Source: Gonapodya sp. JEL0774
Lineage: Eukaryota; Monoblepharomycota; Monoblepharidomycetes; Monoblepharidales; Gonapodyaceae
Length of the DNA: 64,000 nucleotides
Assembly (NCBI GenBank): GCA_027604505.1
Contig: JADIIX010000059.1
Location: forward strand, 1 to 64,000
Direction: 5' to 3'
Program-made: the position numbers and the translations under genes
The notes under the pieces: model-generated
Told to the model about the DNA's origin: nothing
Databases searched by the model: none
The model's input: the letters and a program-made list of their open reading frames with translations, nothing else
In this document: positions 12,578-22,603 of the stretch, one piece after another
Numbering within the stretch: the stretch's first letter is position 1
Layout: every line of letters starts with the position of its first letter

Positions 12578-14948
12578 TCATCGCCATCCTCCACCACCCC
12601 TACTGCCAAACAGGCCTTCTCTCTCCTCGCCCCGGCCTCCGATACTCCTCCTCCCTCCCACATCACTCGGTCGTCCGTCGACATCCACACTCATCATACT
12701 TCCAAAACTCGGCCTTCCCACAGCGAACGGCTCGTCGTCTCTCAACGCGATCTCGTCCTCAACGTCTGGTTGAGCAGCACGACGACTCGGACCAGGGTCA
12801 AGCGACTGGATTGTCTGCGCCCACCGTCGTTGCGAAGCGGTGCGAGCCGAAGTGTAGCGGTGAGACCGGCGGCGGCGGTAAATAATGATGCCGATAACGA
12901 TCGCGAGGATGGCAGCGGCGCCGCCCGCAATACCAATCACCGCTGCCAAGCTAAGCCCCCCAATAACACCATTCGAAGCAGTTGCGGACGACTGCCCCGC
13001 GGTAGAATCGAAGGCACCGACACTGCTGGTGGTTCGGCTGGCGACAGGAGCCGCTGTAACCACACCAAGGTCAGCAACAGCGTTTGTAGGTTTGGCTGCA
13101 GTGGTCATAGGAATGTAAGAATTGGTTATTTCTGCAGGCTGAGAGGAAAGAATTGCGTTCGAAGGAGAGAAATATTAACTTTATTCGATGCATCCAAATT
13201 CACCAACTACCTTCAAACAACACCAAACTCACCGCAGTCGGTGCAAACCACCAAGTTCCATTGATGGCAACGGTTTGAGCGCCGGGTAGCAAGGACGAGG
13301 TCCTCTTAAGCGTGGCCGGTGTAGAAGTTGGTTGAGTCCAGTTACCAGGAGAGTCGTAACATGTAATCTGGAAATGATTAATGTGCACTTCGTAATTGGG
13401 ATTTGGGTTCAGGCTCCAGTCTGTGGTACCACTGCAAGGGGAGGCGATTGAATATTCATGAGTGGACATATCAAATCGGTAAGACAAATGAGCGCAATCA
13501 TTAGATTTTGTCGCTGGTTTCAAGCCATCCATAATCCAATATCATTTCCAATAGTCTGTGATCCGAGTCCCATCCGTTTGCATGCCCAGTGCTCCCCATG
13601 TTCAAAATGAACGCCGAGTCCCAATGAAACAAGACCCCGCTCGGCCGATGTGGGGCGAATCCACATATCCATCACTCCCCTCTCCCGTCCTCCATTATGC
13701 GCGCCCGAAGGAACCACAAACACTCACCCTGCCCAGTCTCTTGTCCCTTGTGCCTGCTGCCCTGCATCCCAAATATTGAACAACACTGCGCCAATCCTGT
13801 CCGGAAAGTCCGCATCCCCTGTCTCCGTACGCAGCACCTCCCTCACTTGTACATTGTCCACAAACCACCGAACATGATCATGCGTCCTCTCCATCGCAAA
13901 AGTGTGGAATTGGTCGTGGTAGTCTGCGCCCCCAGTAGCAGTGAACATGGCTCCATTCCCATAGTGCTGAGAGGCCGCCGGAGCAGACGTCGGGTAGTTT
14001 AATTTTCCGAGGGCGAACCAATTGGTTTGATATACATTTGTAGACTGGCCCGTCCATTCCTGGTCGAGCTCGTCTCCCGGTGCGGCCTCTGGACTAAAGG
14101 AGTCCACAATGAAGGCCGATACGATACCGGGACCTTTGGCAACCTTCATAGTGGCTTCGACGCGACCATAGTGGAACCAGCGAGAATGAGACACGATGAC
14201 GTTCAGGCCTGAGAACGGTAAGAGGGATGAGTGTTTGTGGACACTCGACGTGCAGGAGAAATACAACCCCACCACTGCCAACAAAGGCTCACCTTCCTGC
14301 TTCCCAGTGAGTGGTGAGATACCATTCCCTAATAACTTGAGAACAAGCTCTCCTCCTGTGATATTTGCATTTGGGAAGTCCTCCATGATCCAGACTTGCT
14401 GGTCTGGCAGGTTGAACCAGTCCTGCCAAGCGACTGGACGTTGATATAGATAGAGCACACACAAATATGTAGAAGAGATGATTGTGATTCAGATCAGGAA
14501 AGGTACCGGAAACGGCGAAGGAGAAGTGAGCGTGTTGCGATGGGACGCCAACCTCGCGCCATCTTTTCCCGATCAGACGTATGCGCAACGAGTCCGCTTG
14601 AGATGGCAACTTTATCACCATGCTCCTGGCAACAAAATTATGTCCGAATAGCAACGTCTGGCCAAAACGGTTGCAATTCCTGGGTACCGAGGAACATTAC
14701 TCACTCAGTTTGGACGGATCGTTAAAAGTCTCTGTATAGTTTTTGCAAGGGGCTTTCACGTCCTGACCGTAGATTGTCTGGTGGTTGAGAGGTTTTCGAT
14801 TGACTTGCTGTTGCTGCTGCCCGTTGCCAACCGAAACGAGCAATATCAAAGCGATTAGGATGGGAAGGAGGACGGAGCCCCGATTTGAGTAAAGCCAGGG
14901 TCGATGCCGTGAACATTCGAATAATCGAAGACGCATGTGGGATGACAT
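12578..14948 (-). CDS. GH16 cell-wall transglycosylase-like protein with single transmembrane anchor
   Basis: Secreted glycoside hydrolase family 16 protein of the fungal CRH/UTR2 type, which links chitin to glucan in the cell wall. ATG at 14948 begins MSSHMRLRLFECS, followed by a strong signal/anchor segment (LLPILIALILLVSVGNG). The catalytic domain contains HYGRVEATMKVAKGPGIVSA, then DELDQEW, which supplies the ExDxE catalytic triad, and YHDQFHTFAMERT with VRWFVDNVQVRE near its end. After more exons (13200-13500), a Ser/Thr-rich stretch leads to a transmembrane helix (AAILAIVIGIIIY) followed by RRRR and a disordered cytosolic tail rich in Arg/Gly/Asp that ends GGGGWR. Classical CRH enzymes are GPI-anchored; this one appears to be transmembrane. 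Intron limits are approximate. Confidence 0.83.
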
Positions 14949-15594
14949 GGTTGGTAGGTTTGGAACGGAAGCCTTAGTGGGAAGGTGAAGCAACTCGTGC
15001 AAGAGTACAATCCCAGGTGCGACACAGCTCGAATGACTTTAGACAGAGAGAAGAAAAGAAAATTATTGCATTTCAATCGCGCAATTGACTTCGAGCACAT
15101 AAACCGACCCCGTTCCACACAGACTTCTTGGAATCTTCTCGCGGCTATGTCCCGACACTCACGACGTGGGTCGAGAATACTATACTGCTCTGACTGAGGA
15201 GAGTTGCGAAAATGCGTTCCGTGACTTGCGACTTGGTGGGAAGGGGAATTTTGATCCAGGTAGAAGCCAATGCTTAGGATGGCAGTGCTGCGATGAGGGA
15301 TGCCGGAGACCACACAACACAGCCGAGGCAGGTGGGGGTGGTCTCACCGCCTTCACAAACCAACCAAGATAGCAAGTTGAGTTTGTATTAAAATTTTAGA
15401 TGAAACCGCAATGCTGAGAGCCGATTTTGTGGGGTAAAGGCCGACATCTTATGTAATACTCTCCTCTTCGCATAACCGAATGCGGGCGCTGAACATACCA
15501 TTGTTCAAGCAACATAGATTGATGTTGATCGTGCTGTGACGTGTGTTTTTTTGGAATATATGTTCATACATATTGCATCTTGGAATCACTCAAC
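14949..15594. other. Divergent promoter region, GH16 and LRR-SH3 genes
   Basis: About 645 bp separate the start codons of the GH16 gene (-) and the LRR-TM-SH3 gene (+). Minus-strand open frames here (for example 14855-15313) have no recognisable motif. Both flanking products are surface proteins, so a shared control region is possible but unproven. Confidence 0.35.
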
Positions 15595-17851
15595 ATGGCA
15601 CGGACATCATGTCCGAGCTGCCTGAACCCCACGATTCTTGTGCTTGTCTTATTGTCTCCACTCGTTAGAGCACAGAATCAGCTTGCGGAGTGTCGTGTTT
15701 TTGGTGAGCGCTTGGACTTGCATGTTTTACCGAGTCATTTCTGTAGTATGAGTGAACCCAATCGTTTTGTAGAAACACTCTACACACAATCGGGGAAAAT
15801 TTATCCATGGACCACTGGAAACTGTTGTGCATATTCAACAGTGTTCTTGTGTTTGAATGAAAGGATCGTTGAAGCGCACCTCAATGGCCTGAACTTCACT
15901 GGTTCAATTCCAATTCAATTATCGCAATTGACAGGACTTGTGAAACTAGAACTAGCGTTCGGGGGTCTCACAGGGAGCCTTCCGGATCTTTCGTCGTTGT
16001 CGAATCTTGTACTCCTAGCCGTTGAGAGCAACGCGCTCAGTGGCCCAATACCCCCCTTGGACAATCTGGTGAAGTGAGATATTGACATCTGTTTATCTCA
16101 CTCCAAGCTACTCCAATTTCGAATGCTCTGTTCAAGGGTCAGAGAATTATACCTTTGGGGCAACAGATTCACCGGCAGCTTTCCCTCAGCGATTCCCAAA
16201 CTGTATTCCCTAGAAATTCTCGAACTTGTCGGCAACCAGCTGACTGGGCCTATTCCGGACTTGTCGAGCTTGAAAAATCTTACAAGACTGACATTGGAAG
16301 TACGTCGTTAGTTCCTTCCGTCATCCAAGGCGCGTTCACTCGAATCTGCTTTTTACCATTAGAATAACAATTTTACTGGCAACATTGATGTGCGTTCCGT
16401 GCATTCAGTGTTGCGTTCAGGCCAGACGTTTTAGACTCCAAGAATCGTTAACACGTCCTCATAGGGCAAACTTCCCGTTTCCCTAACAACCTGTATCATT
16501 ACTGCCAATTACACGGACCTCACCTACTTTCCACCAGGATTTCAAAATGAATTCGTTTATTCGTGCAACCAAAACTACCCGTCAATTTGCTCCAGCGTAC
16601 TCGTTGGAACAATTTCCCTACGCTCTCCGTGTCCTGACACCACAGACAGCTCTACAACACCTTCTATTGTTGGCGGCGTGGCTGGTGCCGTGGTGGGACT
16701 CGCAGTGATTATCGGTGCGGCCTTCGTTTACAACCGCTTGAAGTCCAAAAAGAAAGGAGGCGGTGTCCAAAGCAGAGGAAACCCACAACCGCTGGCAACC
16801 CCTGGCTCTGGGCCAAGCCAGTCTTACCAGTACGCTGCTGTACCTCAATTCCCACCTGAACGGACCGATCGCACGGGGCAGGCAGCACCCTCCAGCCCAG
16901 CAGGGAGCAATCCTGCTGTATCTCGATTTCCGCCTGAGTGGACCGATCCTTCTCGGCAGGCAGCACCTTACTCCAATCCAGCGGGGAGCAATCCCGCTTT
17001 TTTCAATTTGTCACCACCTCATCCACCGGCGGTAAGGCAATCATTGCAACAGCAAGGACCCGGGACTCTTGGCTCAGGATATGACAATGACACAGGTTTG
17101 TACAGCCATTGTGTGCAAATGCGGAGTGCGGCAAACTTGATACTGAAGTAATCACCACTACATGCTCTCAGTCCCAACACAACAGGATACTGGTCGCTCC
17201 AGGGTGGCAGCGGGACCGGGAACTTCTGCTTTGTTAACGCACACGAATATCACCCCCATTGTGCACTCAACATCACCAGAGAATGCTCACTGGTTTTTTG
17301 TGCGAGTTGCAGGGTTTCAAAGGGTGCCTCTGACACAAGAAAGTGTCCACTACGCGGATGTAACACCTTTTCTGGTTGTTCAGCCTGTAAGATGACCGTG
17401 CATTTCCCGCGATGTAGGGTCTGTAATCGTATCTATACTTTGCATAGTACGATCCAGAGAATCCAGACGAAATTGCTCTCGAGACGGGGCACCTGTGTGC
17501 CTTACAAACAATATACCGAGACGGTTGGTAAGTGAATTACTATTTCATTCGCTAGCACCAGAATAACTCCGCGCGGTCTGCCATACTCATGTCCACAGGG
17601 CTATAGGAAGCAACCTGGATACAGCTCAATTCGGGGTCCTTCCCCTTGACTGCCTCCGACTGAGTTCTGACTCGATTCCTTTCCGCATGAGAAACAACTT
17701 GCCCAGGCGACTTGTATCTGGAGCGTTGAGTGTGTCCTCATTCGTCATGAGCCAGAGGAGTGTGAAGCTGTCTGGAGTAAGTGGAAATCTGTCGGGCTCA
17801 CCCTTTGGCTCGTCGGATGCATCAACATTCACAGTGGGGATGACGCGTTGA
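15595..17851 (+). CDS. LRR ectodomain - transmembrane - SH3 receptor-like protein
   Basis: Predicted type I membrane protein. A signal peptide (NPTILVLVLLSPLVRA) is followed by a Cys-containing cap and plant-type leucine-rich repeats: FTGSIPIQLSQLTGLVKLEL, LTGSLPDLSSLSNLVLL, LSGPIPPLDNL, FTGSFPSAIPKLYSLEIL and LTGPIPDLSSLKNLTRL. A second Cys region (YSCNQNYPSICSS) leads to a helix (VGGVAGAVVGLAVIIGAAFVY) and a KSKKK stop-transfer. The cytosolic part has two diverged Pro-rich repeats (FPPERTDRTGQAAP and FPPEWTDPSRQAAP). It ends in an SH3 domain joined over three exons: VVQPYDPENPDEIALETGHL, then IYRDGWAIGSNL, then FGVLPLDCL. Intron positions inside the SH3 were checked for phase (GTAAGA donor near 17391; GTAAGT donor near 17527). 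No kinase domain is present. The ligand is unknown. Confidence 0.82.
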
Positions 17852-18102
17852 GAGTGGGTGCCGTCGCAACTGGTAAATGAGGGCATTCGCTGGATACCCG
17901 TTTCAGTTCATCGAACGATTCTGGCGGCATCGCGACAGCTTAAAATTATGCAATGCACACCGTTGACTTTAGCGAAATGAAATGGCCGCTTATCGTATTG
18001 CATTCATTACAATCGAATTAGAACCTTAAATTGTAACTCGCTTCAACTCGGACTTTATACTATCAACATCAATGTTGAAGGAAATCCTTCCATGGTGATA
18101 AC

Positions 18103-19555
18103 TCAATCTCCGTCGTGTTCATCCCTTGCTTCACCTGGACACTCATCCCGCATCTCCTGATCCGTATCATAGCGCGCACCACAATAAAGGCAGTACCTGT
18201 ACGTGTTACGCAAGTAGTGGAGGAGAGTAGGGAGCTGCAGGTTGAGCTTCGGGCACCAAAGCGGGGTAAAGTGGGGTGGCACGCCGCATAATGGAAACGT
18301 GAAGCCAAACCAACCGGCAAATCGTTAAATGGAACTTCATTCGGCGCAGTCCCATCCGTCGATTCCGTGCTCTCATTTGACTCTTCCACTTCCACCACTT
18401 CCTTCGAATATCCCTCGTGCTGTAACGTGCAGTCAATCGGGTCAGCGCCTTCGACGGGTGGCCAGAGGGGGTTGGGTGGTACACCCTGGAAGAAACAACA
18501 ATGTGGAGGACGAAATCAAAGATCACAAGGAGACCGAGAGAACAAAACAAATTTTGTGGCGGCATCAGTCATGAATACGCCGACGAATTCGAGGTGAGGA
18601 ATCTCTCCAATCACCTCTCCTGTACAGATCATTGTGTCGAGGTGCCATGCCTGCCGTTCAAGGACTTCATCACTGCTCCAGTGCTGCATATCTCACCTCC
18701 CGTTCGTCTATTTCCCTCACAGTCCTTCTCGCCCGAGCGACGTCCTCCCTATCTTGCCGCTCCATTTCCCTAGCTCGTACTGCACCAATGAACTGTGTTT
18801 TGCGCTGAGCATGGTCCATTTCTATTCGATGGGCGCGCTCGGTTGCCGCGAGCCGTGCCGCCTGCACGGGAGTGAGAGCAGGTGCGAGGCCCAGACCTGT
18901 GCGGCCTGGGTAGCGGGCAGCGAAATAAGCAAGATTGTAGAACATAGTTTGTGAGCGAGAGCGGAGCCATCTCACCTTGGCGCATGATGATGGGTATGGG
19001 TTCAACAAGTCGACTGTCGGATCTGGTCAGGGGAAGAATTTGTGAAACCGTGGCGGCAGAGGAGACATCAGGCTGGCCTTCTGTTACTGGACTACGCTGA
19101 GGGGATGGAGGGGCAGGAGGGGACGGGGTGCGTGTTGCACCAAGGCCTAAACTTCGCGGGGACATTCCAATGGGAAGTTTGTCGCGTTCCACGCCATCAT
19201 CACATTCATTATCTTTTGTGATAGGAGTGCGTTGAGGTTCGCTACGAGATGGGCCTAATGCACTCCCTTGATTCCATCCCATCTTCGTCAACATTTTGAA
19301 TCCCACGTTTTCCTCTCCGATCCGATCGTTAAGCCCTTTGGCACGACTATCTTCCTCCCTCGCTGCCAGTGAGGTGACTTTACCACGTTCCAGTCCCCGT
19401 TGGACATCCATGCGGCGTTTCTTTGAGTATGGTGTTGGGTCTCCATTTGTGAAACTCGAGCCCAGGAGGAGGATCGAGTCAGACATGTAATCATCATCTT
19501 CTACAGCAGCGGCAGGAAGTGATTCGGAATTGGGAAGAGGTCGCTTCGGAGGCAT
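18103..19555 (-). CDS. GPATCH11: G-patch domain protein, GPATCH11-like
   Basis: Homologue of GPATCH11 (CCDC75), a G-patch protein thought to work with a DEAH helicase in RNA processing. ATG at 19555 starts MPPKRPLPNSES, then an acidic DDDYMSDSILL segment and KKRRMD, a possible nuclear signal. The G-patch follows as GFKMLTKMGWNQGSALG with the later LPIGMSPRSLGLGA. A second exon encodes a GRTGLGLAPAL segment and a long charged helix (AQRKTQFIGAVRARE and following) typical of the middle of the family. The C-terminus matches the GPATCH11 tail: LLHYLRNTYRYC, CGARYDTDQEMRDECPG and ARDEHDGD before TGA. About three introns are present, with approximate borders. Confidence 0.85.
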
Positions 19556-20015
19556 AATTGGTGGTGTAACGTTCCTTGCGGTGTGTGTGTGCAACAGATA
19601 ACCTCCTTGCAATCATTCAGGAATATGGCTGGTCACAGACAACGGATGACTATGAGAAAACGAGTTGTCGGGTGGGAAATTTAAGCCCTTGAGTTGATTC
19701 ACCTGTCCTTCCAAATACGAATAATTACAATGAACGAAAGTGGAAGAAAGCGGTATCTTAAGCAACTGGAGTTGCCGCGACGACCACCAGCGCGGGTTTC
19801 AGGCGCGAGCGGCTGGCCAGCGTTTTTGCAATAATAGAGCGGATCGGGAGGCATCACTGACCGCTTGGTGATCCCTCTCACCAACAGTCCCATTTGTACC
19901 TTCAAGGATTTCGCACTCTGATTTTCTCAAAGTTGGTCTGTTCGTGAGCTTCCAGTGACACGATCGCACTCACTGACCAACCATACGGTCTGGAAGTCCA
20001 TTTGTCCATACCAAT
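19556..20015. other. Divergent promoter region, GPATCH11-like and GATA genes
   Basis: About 460 bp lie between divergent start codons. A (GT)n-like run gtgtgtgtgtg occurs near 19580-19590. No coding exon was recognised. It presumably contains both promoters. Confidence 0.35.
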
Positions 20016-22286
20016 ATGGACACCCACAACGCTGACAGTGGTCAGAGGCGAAATAGAGAACAGAGAGAACAGCGGCGGGAACGGGATTCGCGAGATCATC
20101 GGGATCGGCATCGGCATCGGCATCGAGAAACCAGAAAAGGCTCTGGTAACCACATGCCTAAAGAATCGGTTGGGATGCACTTTCCTCCCTACAGTAGCCA
20201 GGAGATGGCGACTAATTTTGGACATATTGGAGCATCAGTGCAGCCTGGTGTCGCGAGTGGCATGCGGGGGTTCTTTGCTGCACTTGTGGGCGATCGACTT
20301 GACGGTATTGTGGTGCTCGACACATTTGACCGCCTGCGAAGACACATCATATCCCGTTTGTACGAGTTGTACGCACTTAGCCCATCTGCACTTGCTCGCC
20401 CAGACTTGCGCTTGGCGCCGGCATTGAGACCCATGCTGCTTGACTCACGGCCTGAATGTGCGTCCGAGCTGCACCAAATTGTAGCGATCCTGTGGGGAAT
20501 TGGGTCTGGTTCAGGTGCAGCACCACTGCTCGCGGCTCCTATCGGTGGTTCTGCTTTCACAGCGTCCGCCGCTAAGCCAGATACGGATTCGATCCGGCCA
20601 CTCCAGGCCAACCTGACGCCAGCACCCGGCGACGCCTTCCATCTTGCCGTTCTCGCTGCTCTCACCGATCTCGCCCACCTTCGAGCGTCGTTCCTTTCCG
20701 CTGCATCCTCGGTCGCCCTCCACCTCCGCAAAACTGCCCTCTCGGACCCTAAAGTCGCCAAACGTTTAGCAACGACCTTGACAGTTCTGGAGCAGGATTC
20801 GGATCTCGACATCCGTGTCGACGCAGGACGCATCGCAGGGCGCATTGGGATCGCTAAGGACGGTACTCTTGGACCCAGTGAGCTTGATCTCGAATTGGAA
20901 ACTGATCACCTGTCCTCTCGACATCGTCAAAGCGCAGTCCAGTGGAGTCCCTTCGATAGCGTGTCGAATACCGGTGTAGAGGATGATGGGAATCGAGTCG
21001 TCACCAAATCCAAGCAATACTTGCATTCTCTGAGCCAGGCTCCAGTCCGGCGCCGACAGTCCGCACCCCTTCCTTTCACGAGCACTCCTGCTTTGTCAAT
21101 AGCATCTCCTCCTCTCGTGCGCCCTTATCCCCTCCTACCACCAACGGATACCGCCGAATCAAATCTCACCTTCTTCCCCGCGTCTCACCCCAACAGCACT
21201 CAGTACTCGCCACCGGAAACGCTCCCTCGTTTTCGTCATTCACCGCATCCCTCTCCTTCAAATCCTTCGACCTCGACAAGCTCGACTCTCACACATGCTT
21301 ATCCAGAATCGGACTCACCCATGCCGGACTACGTGCCCCCATCTGACTTCGATGACTCCTGTTCCTCATCTGACTCCGAAACTTCCTACTCAACGGACAC
21401 TTCCTCTTCCCTACCAAAATCCCTCGCTGTTGAAGCCATGCCATTCGGGAACGCAAGTCCAGTCACTGTGCCGGGACCCACGTGGCGTCCCACAAGCAGA
21501 TCTTCGTGGCCTGCTCCGGCGAGCGCTCAGGAAAGCGTACAAAGAGCCGCGATGGCGTTCATGAGAGCGGCATGGGGGCAGGGAGCCGCTGGGGGCGTGG
21601 GACTAGCAAATGGGAGATTGTATCCCGTGGGCGAAATGGAACAGGAGGACCACGGGAGCGAGAGCGACTGTGACAACACCATTGACGCCGCAAGAGAGGG
21701 TGAGGGAGGAGGTGATGTAAATCGAGGGTGAGTTTTGTATTTTCATCGCAATACTCCAATTCCTACCATGTTAATCTCACCAATTCCCACTATTTCGCTT
21801 TCCGTGATCACTTCCAACAGATTCCTCGATGATATCGCCATTGCCAGCTCCTTGTTACATCCTCCACCCAGTCACATGGAGCATTCTTCCACTTACTCCC
21901 ATAGAAGTGTAATGCCCGACCCGTGGTCCTCAGCTGGGAACCTGCTCCAAAATGCCGCCGATGTAACAGGAGATGAGGCGAGTGTGAACTCGCGGAACAT
22001 CTCTTTTGATGTCGCCACAGCAGCAAAGGCTGCGTCTATTGCTGTAGTGGCCGGTGCTGGCATGGGAGTGAAGCGGTGGTGCCGCGCTTGTGGTGCCGTG
22101 AACAGCCCGGAGTGGCGGACTGGGGCTGGTGGAGAGACACTTTGCAACGCCTGTGGTTTGAGGTTCAGAAGGAGAGCAGCGGCAGCAGGAGCCGGTGGGG
22201 TAAGTGGTGGGGCTGGAGGAGCAACAACTGTGAGGGGCAGAGGGCGAGGGAGGGGGAGAAGTGTTGCGAGAAGCGGGACGGCGTAG
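20016..22286 (+). CDS. GATA-type zinc-finger transcription factor
   Basis: Nuclear DNA-binding protein. Exon 1 (20016-21728) encodes an Arg/Glu/His-rich start containing a DRHRHRHRHRE run, a helical region of about 250 residues (for example FDRLRRHIISRLYELYALSP and LHQIVAILWGIGS), then long Ser/Pro/Thr-rich disordered sequence. After an intron with GTGAGT donor and ACAG acceptor near 21821, the second exon carries a single GATA finger, CRAC-x17-CNAC (WCRACGAVNSPEWRTG then ETLCNACGLRF), in its last 70 residues. A basic tail follows (RRR, then RGRGRGRGRS). The 17-residue loop is the animal/fungal class. Target genes are unknown. One finger at the very C-terminus is usual for fungal regulators of this size. 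Confidence 0.88.
20104..20125 (+). repeat. ATCGGC hexanucleotide repeat in GATA gene
   Basis: Three perfect ATCGGC units plus a partial fourth. Read in the gene's frame they encode alternating Arg-His. The length may vary between strains by slippage without shifting the frame. Confidence 0.75.
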
Positions 22287-22603
22287 AGAGGTGCGTTTTG
22301 TGCAGGAGCAATTGCGGCGCAAACCCGCTCTGAGTTTCCCTTTTCTCTGAAAAATTGTGTTTGCAAGACTGGGTGAATGTTGGGTGCGGAGGGACAGACA
22401 TAGGACCTGTGGTGGAAGGTGTCTGCAATATGGTTGGAGAGGAATTATTTCAATTATTTTGGACCCCTTGCTCTACGTTTTTTGAATTGCAATGATGAGC
22501 ACGTTTGCGTGTACTTTAGTTTACTTTACATACAATTTCACAATTATAAATAGCGAACTATTTTGATATACCGGCTATCGTACCATTCAGTCAATGATTC
22601 CAT
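22287..22603. other. Convergent intergenic spacer
   Basis: The 3' ends of the GATA gene (+) and the ankyrin-SH3 gene (-) meet here. The second half is strongly AT-rich (about 22440-22570), as expected for overlapping poly(A) regions. Nothing else is seen. Confidence 0.4.

Noticed and set aside
20189-20845. Minus-strand open frame of 218 codons opposite the GATA gene
   Set aside because: No motif and codon pattern typical of an antisense shadow.
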